NCBI RefSeq assembly: GCF_000518645.1
Contig: NZ_JADZ01000038.1
Span: 1 to 50,940, forward strand
Length of the DNA stretch: 50,940 nucleotides
Direction: 5' to 3'
Source of the DNA: Curvibacter gracilis ATCC BAA-807
GTDB taxonomy: Bacteria; Pseudomonadota; Gammaproteobacteria; Burkholderiales; Burkholderiaceae_C
The notes below the pieces were generated by a model. It was not told the DNA's origin and ran no database searches. It worked only from the letters and a program-made list of their open reading frames with translations. Made by a program: the position numbers and the translations under genes. Of this stretch, positions 16,956 through 25,833 are shown piece after piece (the first letter of the stretch is position 1; each line of letters opens with the position of its first letter).

Positions 16956-18629
16956 ATGACGGTGCGCATGAATTCATCCCGGTTGGGAACGCCACAGCAC
17001 GGCAGGCTGGGTGCCGTGATCAAGAAAATCACCAAAGCAGCGCTGCTCAGATTGAATGTACAGGGCGTTTACTTTCAGATCGTGCTGGCGGCCTCGACAC
17101 TGGTATTTTCATTTCTGACCGTCCTGTCTGCAGCAGCATGCCTGGTTTATGGTGAGATACGCACTCTGCACGCAATCAAGCTGAAATCATTGGATGATTT
17201 TGTGCGGGAGATCGATCTGATCTATGGCCAGGTGCAATCTTCAACTTCGGGCCGCTGCACGCCGCAAAACCTGGAGCGCTTGCAAGAGGTGTTGCTGAAT
17301 CAACGGGCCATCTTGCACATCGGGCTCGGTTTTTCAGGGCAGGGTGTGGAGTGTTCCACCATGACGGGCCCCTTGAAATACGCCGTGAAAACCCCGGCTG
17401 ATCAATATTCCTTGCCCCTCGGCGGCTTCATCTCTTCATTGCCTGTCAATGCCCTGTTGAGCCACGCGGGCGCCAATCTCCGTTTGCCGGTGCTGCAGCG
17501 CGGTGGCATCTACCTCTTCATGGATGAAGCGCGTTACAGCCAACTTTTCGGCATGGATGATTTTCAGATGCTGGGCGATTTTCTCCAGATCGCGACCCGC
17601 ATTGAAGGGGTGCACCTGGGTTGGTTGAGCAAAGGCGGGGAGGGCGAATTGCAACTCAAATCCAGCCTTCGCTGGGCGATGCCGGCGGTTGAAATCAATT
17701 CCAGGCTGCATCAGTCCGCCGATGAAATCCAACTGACCAGCACCGTTGACACCCAGTCGCTCTTGATGGCGGGCAAAGGGCGCTACCTGGCGCTGGTGTT
17801 GCTGCTCTCGGGGGCGTGGGCCGCGCTGTTGTTCGCCGCCGTGCGTTGCTTGCTGAAGCGACTGGATTCGACCGAGTTCTACATCCGCCATCTCTGCACG
17901 ATGGAGGATGTGCATTGCTTTTATCAGCCCATCGTCAGCGTGCAGGACGGTCGCGTGGTGGGCTGCGAGGTCTTGACCCGCATCTCGCGCCGCGCGGGCC
18001 ATGTCATGCCGGATGAGTTCATCCCGGTGCTCATGAAATGCGGCCTGCAGAAATGGTATGACGAGATGGTGTGTCGCCGGGCACTGCAGGAAATCACCCG
18101 TGTGCCCGGTTTGCCGGCGGGTTTTCATGTGGCCATCAATTTCTTTTCGCACAGCATTGATGCGCAGTGGCTGGACGATTTGAGCCAGGGCCTGGCCCAC
18201 AGCATCAAGTTGGTGATCGAGGTGACGGAATATCAATTCTCCGAGGCCATGCTGCCCGATCTTTTGAAATTGAGGCATGCCGGGTTTTTGATTTCGATCG
18301 ACGATTTTGGCACTGGTTATTCAAACCTGGGCATGTTGGGGAAAATTTCGCCCAATTACCTGAAGATCGACAAATCGTTCATTTCAAGCGTCAACGATGC
18401 CACCGTGGCTGCCAGCCTGGTGCCTGAAATCGTGGGCATCGCCAAGGCCATTGATTGCGAGCTGATTGCCGAAGGGGTGGAAACCGAGGCCCAGCTTGAA
18501 AAAATCCGGGCCTTGGGCATTGCCTATGCCCAGGGCTATCTTTTTGCGAGGCCGCTGGCATGGGGCGTTTTTCATGAGTATCTCTGCGGACGAAACGTCC
18601 CGCAGGCCGCCCCATCGATGGAATGCTGA
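16956..18629 (+). CDS. Membrane CSS-motif EAL-domain c-di-GMP phosphodiesterase
   Basis: ATG 16956 has GGAAG five bases upstream (557 aa). Two membrane helices (about 38-65 and 270-295) enclose a periplasmic region with Cys101 and Cys133 (ECSTMTG), fitting the CSS-type sensor whose cysteine pair responds to periplasmic redox state in enterobacterial homologues. The cytoplasmic EAL domain keeps the catalytic pattern: Glu338 in CEVLTR (EVL for EAL), VAINFF, IEVTE, IDDFGTGYSN, LKIDKSF, AEGVET and QGYLFARP. It should hydrolyse c-di-GMP to pGpG. It is divergent from a Crp-like regulator and followed after 26 bases by a chemoreceptor gene, linking c-di-GMP with motility. Confidence 0.88.
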   Translation: MTVRMNSSRLGTPQHGRLGAVIKKITKAALLRLNVQGVYFQIVLAASTLVFSFLTVLSAAACLVYGEIRTLHAIKLKSLDDFVREIDLIYGQVQSSTSGRCTPQNLERLQEVLLNQRAILHIGLGFSGQGVECSTMTGPLKYAVKTPADQYSLPLGGFISSLPVNALLSHAGANLRLPVLQRGGIYLFMDEARYSQLFGMDDFQMLGDFLQIATRIEGVHLGWLSKGGEGELQLKSSLRWAMPAVEINSRLHQSADEIQLTSTVDTQSLLMAGKGRYLALVLLLSGAWAALLFAAVRCLLKRLDSTEFYIRHLCTMEDVHCFYQPIVSVQDGRVVGCEVLTRISRRAGHVMPDEFIPVLMKCGLQKWYDEMVCRRALQEITRVPGLPAGFHVAINFFSHSIDAQWLDDLSQGLAHSIKLVIEVTEYQFSEAMLPDLLKLRHAGFLISIDDFGTGYSNLGMLGKISPNYLKIDKSFISSVNDATVAASLVPEIVGIAKAIDCELIAEGVETEAQLEKIRALGIAYAQGYLFARPLAWGVFHEYLCGRNVPQAAPSMEC

Positions 18630-18655
18630 CCAAAAGACAGAGAAACTGAGGAGAA

Positions 18656-20476
18656 ATGATGAACGGTTTGAAAATATCCACTCGGATCATCGGCCTGCTG
18701 GTGCTGATGTCTGTTTTGCTTGCCGCCGTCGGCCTGCTGGGTCTGTCGGGCATGCAGCGCTCTAACGCGTCGCTGCAAAGCGTCTACGCCGACCGGGTGG
18801 TGCCCTTGTCGCAGTTGTCAGAACTGCAGCGACTGATGCTGCGCAATCGCCTGGCCGTGGCCAACGCCGTGGCGTTCAACACGCCCGAACACACACAGCG
18901 CTATGCCAATGAGATCGAGGCCAACATGCAAGAGGTTGACAAGGTGTGGGCCCGTTACTTGGGCACCTCCCTGACGCCGCAAGAGGCGAAGTTGGCCAAG
19001 GCCTTTCAGGATGCACGCAGCCGCTTTGTGCAGGAAGGGCTCAAGCCGGCGGTGGCCGCCATGCGCGCCAATGACCTCGATGAAACCCGACGCCTGGCCC
19101 TGGACAAGCTTCACCCGCTGTGGGATGCCGTGCGCGACAACATGCATGCCCTGCACCAACTGCAGGTGGATGTGGCCAAGCAGGAGTACGACGACGAGGC
19201 TGCCCGTTTCAGCGTGATCAGCGCCTGGTCCATCGCCTCCATCGTCGGCGGCATTCTGCTGGGCGTCACATTCGGCATGCTGCTGGTGCGCAACATTGCC
19301 CGCTCGCTCAAGCAGGCGATTGCGGTGACCGAGGCCGTGGCCCAGGGCGATCTGAGCCAGCGCATCGAGGTGCGAGGCCAGGACGAGGTGGCCCAGTTGC
19401 TCGCGGCCCTGTCGAACATGCAGCAAAGCCTGATCCAGGTCGTTGCCACCGTGCGGCAGGGGGCCGAGGGGGTGTCCACGGCCAGCGCCGAGATCGCCAC
19501 CGGCAATTCAGACCTGAGCGCCCGCACCGAGGGCCAGGCCAGTGCCCTGGAGGAGACCGCAGCCTCGATGGAAGAGCTGGGCTCGGCGGTGCAGCACAAC
19601 GCCGACAACGCCCGCCAGGCCAATCAGCTGGCCCTGGGCGCGTCCGAGGTGGCGCACAACGGCGGGCAGGTGGTGGCCCAGGTGGTGCACACGATGAGGG
19701 ACATCCACCAAAGCAGCCAGAAGATCGCCGACATCATCGGCGTCATTGATGGCATTGCCTTCCAGACCAACATCCTGGCGCTGAATGCCGCCGTGGAAGC
19801 CGCCCGGGCTGGCGAGCAGGGGCGCGGCTTTGCCGTGGTGGCGGGCGAGGTGCGTGCCCTGGCCGGCCGCAGTGCCGAGGCGGCCAAGGAGATCAAGACC
19901 CTGATCTCGGCCAGCGTGGAGCGCGTGGACCAGGGCAGCCAGCTGGTGGATCAGGCCGGCCAGACCATGGGCGAGGTGGTGGCTGCCATCGGCCGGGTGA
20001 GCGACATCGTGGGCGAGATCAGCGCGGCCACCGGCCAGCAAAGCGCGGGCGTGGCCCAGGTGGGTGAGGCGGTCACGCAGATGGATCAGGCCACGCAGCA
20101 GAACGCGGCCTTGGTCGAGCAGATGGCTGCCGCCGCCACCGGTTTGAAGAACCAGGCCCAGGACCTGGTTCAGGCGGTCAGCGTGTTCAGGCTGGGCAGC
20201 GGCGACGGCGCTGCGCTGCGTTCTGCGCCTGCAGGTGCTTTTGCGGCGCCAGGCGCGGCATCCGCACGGCCAAAGGCGCCCCCGCGTCCTTCCGCCTTGC
20301 CGCCCAAGCCCGGCTTGACGAGCGCGCCGGCCGCTGCCAAGTCTGCACCGAAGCCGTCGGGGGCCGGTTCGGTGAAGGGCGCTGCACCTGCGCCAGCACC
20401 TTTGCCGGCGCCCACGGCCTCCCAGGCGTCCACCCGGCACGCGGCAGGACACGATGACGATTGGGAGACCTTCTGA
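18656..20476 (+). CDS. Methyl-accepting chemotaxis protein with WETF tail
   Basis: A 606-aa chemoreceptor; GAGGAG lies just before the tandem ATGs at 18656 and 18659. Order: membrane helix (about 8-30), periplasmic four-helix-bundle sensor (about 35-185, low in cysteine, helical), membrane helix (about 190-215), HAMP, then a long MA signalling hairpin with the conserved tip region ([20 protein letters not shown] read in part, [16 protein letters not shown]). After about residue 520 a Pro/Ala-rich flexible linker leads to the C-terminal DDDWETF, the CheR/CheB docking pentapeptide type (xWxxF). The ligand is unknown. It probably forms a transcription unit with the upstream EAL gene (26-base gap). 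Confidence 0.93.
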   Translation: MMNGLKISTRIIGLLVLMSVLLAAVGLLGLSGMQRSNASLQSVYADRVVPLSQLSELQRLMLRNRLAVANAVAFNTPEHTQRYANEIEANMQEVDKVWARYLGTSLTPQEAKLAKAFQDARSRFVQEGLKPAVAAMRANDLDETRRLALDKLHPLWDAVRDNMHALHQLQVDVAKQEYDDEAARFSVISAWSIASIVGGILLGVTFGMLLVRNIARSLKQAIAVTEAVAQGDLSQRIEVRGQDEVAQLLAALSNMQQSLIQVVATVRQGAEGVSTASAEIATGNSDLSARTEGQASALEETAASMEELGSAVQHNADNARQANQLALGASEVAHNGGQVVAQVVHTMRDIHQSSQKIADIIGVIDGIAFQTNILALNAAVEAARAGEQGRGFAVVAGEVRALAGRSAEAAKEIKTLISASVERVDQGSQLVDQAGQTMGEVVAAIGRVSDIVGEISAATGQQSAGVAQVGEAVTQMDQATQQNAALVEQMAAAATGLKNQAQDLVQAVSVFRLGSGDGAALRSAPAGAFAAPGAASARPKAPPRPSALPPKPGLTSAPAAAKSAPKPSGAGSVKGAAPAPAPLPAPTASQASTRHAAGHDDDWETF

Positions 20477-20666
20477 CGCTCCGGCCCGGCCTGCCCAGGG
20501 CTGAAGGCCAACGGCAGACCGTGGGCGAGGCGGGTGCGTCTCGGGTGCTCAAGCCAGGTGCAACTGGGGAATGCACGGACTCCTGGGTGCTGGTATTTGC
20601 GAGTGGTATTTGCTGGTGTTGGTGCGATGACAAAGTTTGTCGCAAGGATTTTCAGAGGACTGATCT
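20477..20666 (+). promoter_or_regulatory. Intergenic region with direct and inverted repeats before second MCP
   Basis: The 190 bases between the two chemoreceptor genes hold a 10-base direct repeat, TGGTATTTGC, at 20591-20600 and 20604-20613 (13-base period), and an inverted repeat GACAAA-G-TTTGTC at 20629-20641, 26 bases before the ATG. AGAGGA at about 20653 is the ribosome site. The repeats suggest that the second receptor is separately regulated. Confidence 0.45.
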
Positions 20667-22256
20667 ATGGCTTTTTTCGCCCGGATGAAACTGGTATCGC
20701 GCCTGCTGGTGCTCATGGCGTTCTTTTTGCTGGCCTTCGTGGGCGTGGGTGTGTTCAGCATCATCGAAATGAGGGCCGTCAGCGCCGAGCAGCGGGCCAT
20801 GTACACCGACACGGTGGTGCCTTTGCGCCTGGTGGTCGATGGCGGGCGGCAGGCTGCGGTGCATTTCCGGCGCATGTACCCCTACATCCTGAAAACCGAC
20901 GAGAAGTCCCGCAAGGAGACGCGTGAGCTGAACGCTGACACCGAGAAAGCAGTGCTCCAGGCGATCCAATACTTGAACGAAGGCAGTGACAGCCCCGAGT
21001 TGCGCCAGATCGGCCAGGATGCGCAGCAGAAGTGGCGGCTCTATCGCGAGTCGGTCGAGCGCCTGTACCGGGCCGCCGATGCGGGCGACGCCGACGCGGC
21101 GATGGAGGAACTCAAGAAAGACACGGACCGCCTGCACGTCGACATGCGCAATGTGCTGATTGCCGCGGGCAAGATGCAGGAGAAACTGGCCAAGGAAGAC
21201 ACGGAGCGCGTGGCGGCTTCGGTCGAGCGGTCTTCGGTCAAGGTGCTGGGGTTCATCGTGCTGAGCATGTTGCTCGGCGGGGCCATCGGCTATGCGCTGA
21301 TCCGTTCGGTGATCCAGCAGCTTGGTGGCGACCCGGCGGAGGCGGTGACCATTGCCGAGCGCATCGCCAACGGAGACCTGAAGACGCAGATCGGGCTTCA
21401 GGCGCATGACCGCGGCAGCCTGATGTTCAACCTGGAGAGCATGCGTATGAAGCTGGCCGAGATCATCCGCCAGGTCAGGCAATCGGCCGAATCGGTGTCG
21501 CAGGCCTCGCAGGAGATCACGGCCGGTACGCACGACCTCTCCAATCGCACCGAGCAGCAGGCCTCAGCCCTGGAGGAGACGGCGGCCTCGATGGAGGAGC
21601 TGGGCTCCAGTTCGAACCACAACGCAGAGAACGCCCGTCTGGCCAGTCAACTGGCGCAGCAAGCCTCTGCGGTGGCCAGCCGCGGAGGCGAGGTGGTCGG
21701 CGAGGTGGTGGTCACGATGAAGGCCATCAGCGAAAGCAGCGCCCGGATCTCCGACATCATCGGCGTCATTGACGGCATTGCCTTCCAGACCAACATCCTG
21801 GCGCTGAACGCCGCTGTTGAGGCCGCCCGGGCCGGCGAGCAAGGGCGGGGCTTCGCGGTGGTGGCCTCTGAGGTGCGGGCGCTGGCCAAGCGCAGTGCCG
21901 ATGCCGCCAAGGAGATCAAGGGCCTGATCACCAGCAGTTCCGAGCGTGTCGAGCAAGGCACGCAACTGGTCGACCGGGCCGGTGGCACCATGGACGAAGT
22001 GGTGGAGTCCATCCGCAAGGTCTCCGGTGTGGTTGGCGAGATCAGCACCTCCAGCAGCGAGCAGAGCGCTGGCGTCAGCCAGGTGAGCGAGGCCATCTCC
22101 TTGCTGGATCAGACGACGCAACAGAATGCCGCCCTGGTGGAAGAGAGCGCGGCAGCCGCCCAGTCGCTGCAGATCCAGGCCCGCGATCTGGTGTCTGCCG
22201 TGTCCATCTTCAGCCTGCATGGGGCCGAGGCGGCGGGCCAAGTACGTCTGCGCTGA
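20667..22256 (+). CDS. Methyl-accepting chemotaxis protein without docking tail
   Basis: A 529-aa paralogue of the preceding receptor, starting at ATG 20667 with AGAGGA upstream. It has a membrane helix (about 12-34), a periplasmic four-helix-bundle domain with many charged residues, a second membrane helix (about 192-214, [17 protein letters not shown]), HAMP and the MA signalling domain with the same tip ([20 protein letters not shown]). Unlike its neighbour it ends GQVRLR with no Pro/Ala linker and no xWxxF pentapeptide, so it would depend on neighbours in the array for efficient adaptation. The signalling domains of the two are nearly identical while the sensors differ, as expected from tandem duplication with sensor change. 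Confidence 0.93.
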   Translation: MAFFARMKLVSRLLVLMAFFLLAFVGVGVFSIIEMRAVSAEQRAMYTDTVVPLRLVVDGGRQAAVHFRRMYPYILKTDEKSRKETRELNADTEKAVLQAIQYLNEGSDSPELRQIGQDAQQKWRLYRESVERLYRAADAGDADAAMEELKKDTDRLHVDMRNVLIAAGKMQEKLAKEDTERVAASVERSSVKVLGFIVLSMLLGGAIGYALIRSVIQQLGGDPAEAVTIAERIANGDLKTQIGLQAHDRGSLMFNLESMRMKLAEIIRQVRQSAESVSQASQEITAGTHDLSNRTEQQASALEETAASMEELGSSSNHNAENARLASQLAQQASAVASRGGEVVGEVVVTMKAISESSARISDIIGVIDGIAFQTNILALNAAVEAARAGEQGRGFAVVASEVRALAKRSADAAKEIKGLITSSSERVEQGTQLVDRAGGTMDEVVESIRKVSGVVGEISTSSSEQSAGVSQVSEAISLLDQTTQQNAALVEESAAAAQSLQIQARDLVSAVSIFSLHGAEAAGQVRLR

Positions 22257-22290
22257 GCAGGTGGGGGCCGGCCTGGGCCGCCCTTCAGCT

Positions 22291-23019
22291 TCAGTTCACC
22301 AACTCAGGCCACTGGCGCATGGGCTCGTTGCAGTCCGTTTGCTGGCGCGCTGCGGCCAGCAGGCCGGTTTCATCCTTGATGACAATCGAGCCATAGAAGA
22401 TGTCGATCAGGCCCCGCTTTTCCCAGCTCTTGAGGCACTTGTTGATGCTTTGCCGGGACACGCCCAGGCAGTCGGCCATGCTGTCCTGAGAGGCCCGGAT
22501 CAGGCGCTGCTGCTTGTGGCTGCGCTCGGAGGAGGCGCACAGCAGCAGCGCGATGCGTTCCGGCAGGGGGCGCAAGACGGAGTGCTCGACCCAGGACAGC
22601 AGGCGCATGTAGCGGCTGGCGGCCAGCGTGGCCATGTGGAGCAGCACCTCGGGGTCGGAGGCGATGAGTTGCCGGAAGCTCGCCTCGTCGACCACGGCCA
22701 CGTCGCTGGTCTCGACCGCCTCGGCGTAAAAAGGTTGCGAGCCTTTGCTCAGCAGGTTGGCCTCGCCAAACCAATGCCCTTCGGTCCAGACCGTGGTGCC
22801 GAACTTCTTGCCCGATTCAGCGTACAGCGCGGTGCTGACGGCGCCGGAGATCACGCCAAACAGGATGTCGCTGGCCGAGCCCGGTGAGAGCAGCACCTCG
22901 CCCCGGGCCAGGGTCCTGCGCTGCGAGACGGCGCAAAGCCGCGCGCGGACATGGGGAGGCGGTTGGTGGATGGAGTCCGTTTTGTATCTCATGGGCAACG
23001 AATAGTCTGAAGTGGACAT
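22291..23019 (-). CDS. Crp/Fnr-family transcription regulator (second of two)
   Basis: ATG 23019 is used (242 aa); TTG 23037 in the same frame lies inside a palindrome. The protein has the cNMP-binding-type barrel (LFGVISGAVSTAL, EGHWFGEANLL), a dimer helix and a C-terminal winged helix with recognition stretch CLGVSRQSINKCLKSWEKRG. The CRP glutamate is replaced by glutamine and the following arginine by lysine, again predicting a non-CRP operator. It shares the SWxxxGLIxxxYGSIxI ending with the regulator at 15936-16643, so the two are paralogues. No Fnr-type cysteine cluster. It is convergent with the second chemoreceptor and divergent from the DUF1304 gene. Confidence 0.9.
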   Translation of the reverse strand: MSTSDYSLPMRYKTDSIHQPPPHVRARLCAVSQRRTLARGEVLLSPGSASDILFGVISGAVSTALYAESGKKFGTTVWTEGHWFGEANLLSKGSQPFYAEAVETSDVAVVDEASFRQLIASDPEVLLHMATLAASRYMRLLSWVEHSVLRPLPERIALLLCASSERSHKQQRLIRASQDSMADCLGVSRQSINKCLKSWEKRGLIDIFYGSIVIKDETGLLAAARQQTDCNEPMRQWPELVN

Positions 23020-23038
23020 TTTGTTGTCGGACAACAAA
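23020..23038. promoter_or_regulatory. 19-bp perfect palindrome touching the regulator start
   Basis: TTTGTTGTC-G-GACAACAAA: two perfect 9-base arms around one base, the same geometry as the palindrome at 16695-16713. It ends one base before the ATG at 23019, where a bound dimer or an mRNA hairpin would block expression, so autorepression is likely. Assignment to the adjacent regulator is inference. Confidence 0.6.
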
Positions 23039-23338
23039 TGAGAATCCAGCCCGAATTGCCGGCTCGCCTGGCCACCGCTCGAGAAGTGTTGTCATACAAC
23101 TTGGGCCGGGATGATCACCGATGAAAGAACTTATTTCAATCCTTTTCGCAAGCAGGCGGCTGGCGGCCGCAGCGGATGGGGCGGTGTCGGCGTCGGAGAT
23201 GCATCGGCGTGCCTCCGTTCCAGTTCAGGCCGCCTGAGGCCAGGGTGCCGAAGGTGGATGGCGTCAGCCGCTGGAGGGGAAGCCGTGCAGCCTGTGGGCA
23301 GCCCGTGCCGTGATTCGGATTTCAAAAAGGAGAAGTGA
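23039..23338. promoter_or_regulatory. Divergent intergenic region, crp-like / DUF1304
   Basis: The 300 bases upstream of the DUF1304 gene hold a partial second copy of the palindrome, GTTGT-CAT-ACAAC at 23088-23100, about 60 bases from the perfect one. A strong AAGGAG ribosome site occurs at about 23327-23332. The rest is GC-rich with no ORF I can support. Confidence 0.45.
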
Positions 23339-23689
23339 ATGGTGGCAAATGTTCTGATCGGTCTGGTGTGTCTGATCCACGTGCTGATCTTTTTGGCCGA
23401 GACGGTTTTCTACCGGAGCTGGGGCGTCAAGGTGTTCAAGATCAAGCCGGAAGACGTGGCGGACAAGGCTTCGGCCATGTCCAACCAGGGTTGCTACAAC
23501 GGCTTTCTGGTGGCCGCCCTGTTGCTGGGCCTGCTGTACCCCGAACCCGCGGTGGCCAAGGCCTTTGCCAGCTATGGGCTGTTGTGTGTCGCGGTGGCCG
23601 GTGTCTGGGGGGCTTTGACGGTGGCGCGCAAGGTGTTGTTCGTCCAGACCGTGCCAGCGGTGCTGGGGCTGGTGTTTCTGTATCTTTGA
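23339..23689 (+). CDS. DUF1304-family small membrane protein
   Basis: A 116-aa protein with a strong ribosome site (AAGGAGAAGTGA) before ATG 23339. It has four predicted membrane helices (about 4-24, 50-68, 73-93, 98-115) and the family pattern FYRSWGVKVF followed by NQGCYNGFLVAALLLG. DUF1304 proteins are small inner-membrane proteins of unknown function found widely in bacteria. It is divergent from the second Crp-like regulator and shares its intergenic palindromes, so it may be a target of that regulator. No sign of truncation. Confidence 0.88.
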   Translation: MVANVLIGLVCLIHVLIFLAETVFYRSWGVKVFKIKPEDVADKASAMSNQGCYNGFLVAALLLGLLYPEPAVAKAFASYGLLCVAVAGVWGALTVARKVLFVQTVPAVLGLVFLYL

Positions 23690-23743
23690 GCACCGGGGTG
23701 GGGGGCTGCGGTCCAGCCCTTCACGCGGCGGGTCGTTGATCGT

Positions 23744-24112
23744 TCACGTTGGCGGCAATTCGTCGTCCAGCGGAATCGACAGCAGGTGGGCAAGTCCGAA
23801 GCAGACCAAGGCCGCCAGCAGGCCCAGCGCCAGCAAGGTGCAGGGCAGGCGGTCGACCTGCCACAGGCTGTCCAGCCAATCATTGAGGCGCGCGGCAAAG
23901 ACCACGCTCTTGCCGCCGATGCGCTCCATGGCGAACTCGTAGCTTCTTGGGTTGTCGGGGGGGAGCAGCGCCTCGGCCGTCTTGTGGCCAGCTGACAGCC
24001 AGCGCATCAGGCCCGAGCTGACCCCGCCCAGGGCCAGGCAGACCCAGCCCGCCCGGCGCAAAAGCTTGGGGCGGGCAAGGGGCTGGGGTCTGGACGCGGA
24101 GGGCGGGTGCAT
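23744..24112 (-). CDS. Small membrane protein, unknown
   Basis: ATG 24112 gives 122 residues (a TTG at 24118 is also in frame). There is a positively charged N-terminus, a first membrane helix near 20-38 (AGWVCLALGGVSSGLMRWL), a soluble loop of about 40 residues with FAMERIGGKSVVFAARLNDW, and a second helix near 92-113 (CTLLALGLLAALVCFGLAHLL). I recognise no family. It is divergent from the efflux operon and convergent with the DUF1304 gene. Coding support comes from frame bias and the coherent two-helix topology; no good ribosome site is visible. Confidence 0.6.
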   Translation of the reverse strand: MHPPSASRPQPLARPKLLRRAGWVCLALGGVSSGLMRWLSAGHKTAEALLPPDNPRSYEFAMERIGGKSVVFAARLNDWLDSLWQVDRLPCTLLALGLLAALVCFGLAHLLSIPLDDELPPT

Positions 24113-24250
24113 GGCCAATCAAGGTTGGGGGGGCCTGTCACAGCGGGCAGGGTGCCGCCTGGGCAGGCCCGGCAGCACGGCAAGCCGTCTTGCCATTGAA
24201 CCCGAGCCCGGGGGCGCCGAATTGTCGACGCTGCGTAAAGTTGGCTTGAC

Positions 24251-24264
24251 TGACAGATTTGTCA
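24251..24264 (+). promoter_or_regulatory. CusR/CopR-like box upstream of efflux operon
   Basis: TGACA-GATT-TGTCA is an inverted repeat followed by TTT, close to the CusR/CopR type of box (TGACAAnnTTGTCA). A wider inverted pair CTGACAG (24250-24256) and CTGTCAG (24270-24276) surrounds it. It lies 66 bases before the start of the outer-membrane-factor gene. The operon ends with a response regulator of the CusR/CopR family, so autoregulation through this site is likely but not shown. Confidence 0.6.
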
Positions 24265-24329
24265 TTTGGCTGTCAGTGGGGTGTCTGGGGTGGGTGACTA
24301 AAGTCCATCCGCCTCTTGGATGTCTCAAC

Positions 24330-25829
24330 ATGTGCCCAGAAAACCCTGCCTTCCACCCCTGGCTGCCCAGCCCTGCCCCGCGACGATGGGGTTCGCTCAA
24401 GCGGCTGCCGCTGCCCACCCGGGCGGGTGGCCTGGCCGCCTTGGCCGCCTTCGCGCTGACCGCCTGTGCGGTCGGGCCGGACTATGAGCGTCCCCAGGCA
24501 CCCTCAGGGGTGCAGGCCGCCGGGTTCAAGGAAAGCGCGGGCTGGAAAGTGGCTGCGCCGGCGCAGGTCGATGCCAGCCAGGCCTGGTGGCAGGCTTACG
24601 GCGACGAAACCCTGAACCGCTTGGTGGCCCAGGCCAATGAGGCCAACCAGACACTGGCCCAGGCTGCTGCCCAATACCGACAGGCGACCGCGTTGGTCGG
24701 TGCGGCCGCCGCGGCCGGCCAGCCCACCCTGGGCGTGAGCAGCACCACCAGCCGCGTGCGCAGCAACACCGGTGGGGCCCTCTACGAGGGTTACACCCAC
24801 AGCGCCCTCTTGCAATCGGCCTGGGAGCCTGATGTGTGGGGCAAGGTCGGCCGCTCCACCGAGGCGGCCCGGGCGAACGCCGAGGCCAGTGGCGCCGACC
24901 TGGCCGCGGCCCGCCTGTCGGTGCAGGCCCTGGTGGTCAACGATTATCTGCAGCTGCGCCTGGCCGATGCCGCCCTGGCCACGTACCAGGCCACCTTGCA
25001 GGCGTATGAGAAGGCCCTTCAATTGACGCAGAGCCAGCACCGCTCAGGTGTGGCCACCCAGGCCGATGTGGCCTTGGCCGAGTCCACGCTGCAAGCGGCG
25101 CGCGCCCAGGCGACGGATGTGCAACTGTCACGCAGGCAGCTGGAACATGCCTTGGCAGTGCTGCTGGGCAAAACCCCGGCGGAGTTCTCCATACCGGCCT
25201 CGCCCGAGGCGCAGTGCGCATTGCCCGGCCTGCCCGGCATCCCTGCTGTGCTGCCCTCGGCACTGCTGGAGCGCCGGCCCGACATCGCGGGCGCCGAGCG
25301 ACGGGTGGCCGCAGCCAACGCCAACATCGGTGTGGCGGCGGCCGCCTGGTACCCGGCCCTGAACCTCACCGGCTCGGCCGGCAGCAGTGGCTCAGGCGTG
25401 GGCAACTGGCTGGCTGCCCCCTACCGCATCTGGGCCGTGGGGGCCCAAGTGGCCGCCACCTTGTACGACGGTGGCCTGCGCAGCGCACAAGACAAACAGG
25501 CCCGCGCGGCTTTCGACGCCGCGGCCGCCGCCTACCGACAAACCGTGCTGGCCGGCTTCCAGGAGGTCGAAGACAACCTGGCCGCGTTGGACCAACTGGC
25601 CCGGGAGCGCGTGCAGCAAGAGGCGGCGCTGGCTGCGGCGCGCACGGCCGAGCGCATCGTGACCCGCCAATACGAGGCGGGCACCGCGCCCTATGCGTCG
25701 GTCATCACCGCGCAGGCGCTGGCACTCAACAGCGAGCGGGCCGCCCTGCAGCTGCAAGGCCGTCAGTTGACGGCCAGCGTCACCCTGATCAAGGCACTTG
25801 GCGGTGGCTGGACCGCTCACCACGATTGA
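24330..25829 (+). CDS. Outer-membrane efflux lipoprotein (NodT/OprM type)
   Basis: The frame is open far upstream; ATG 24330 places the lipobox at a usable distance (LTAC, Cys46, after AALAAFA), giving 499 aa. The mature start CAVGPDYERP is the classic signature of NodT-family TolC-like channels, followed by the two tandem OEP repeats of long helices (ASQAWWQAYGDETLNRLVAQ; later LLERRPDIAGAERRVAAANA). It would form the trimeric outer-membrane duct for the RND pump encoded two genes on. The N-terminal extension before the hydrophobic core is rather long, so a start nearer 24390 is possible. First gene of the operon; 4 bases separate it from the adaptor. Confidence 0.9.
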   Translation: MCPENPAFHPWLPSPAPRRWGSLKRLPLPTRAGGLAALAAFALTACAVGPDYERPQAPSGVQAAGFKESAGWKVAAPAQVDASQAWWQAYGDETLNRLVAQANEANQTLAQAAAQYRQATALVGAAAAAGQPTLGVSSTTSRVRSNTGGALYEGYTHSALLQSAWEPDVWGKVGRSTEAARANAEASGADLAAARLSVQALVVNDYLQLRLADAALATYQATLQAYEKALQLTQSQHRSGVATQADVALAESTLQAARAQATDVQLSRRQLEHALAVLLGKTPAEFSIPASPEAQCALPGLPGIPAVLPSALLERRPDIAGAERRVAAANANIGVAAAAWYPALNLTGSAGSSGSGVGNWLAAPYRIWAVGAQVAATLYDGGLRSAQDKQARAAFDAAAAAYRQTVLAGFQEVEDNLAALDQLARERVQQEAALAAARTAERIVTRQYEAGTAPYASVITAQALALNSERAALQLQGRQLTASVTLIKALGGGWTAHHD

Positions 25830-25833
25830 CACC

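Noticed and set aside
16823-17035. Minus-strand ORF of 70 codons upstream of the EAL gene
   Set aside because: It overlaps the start of the EAL gene, has no ribosome site and no motif.
15936-23019. Calling the two Crp-like proteins Fnr oxygen sensors
   Set aside because: Neither has the N-terminal cysteine cluster, and the palindromes do not match TTGAT-N4-ATCAA.
23952-24329. N-terminal extension of the outer-membrane lipoprotein
   Set aside because: The extension overlaps the divergent small gene and its product has no signal; a signal peptide and lipobox begin only after ATG 24330.
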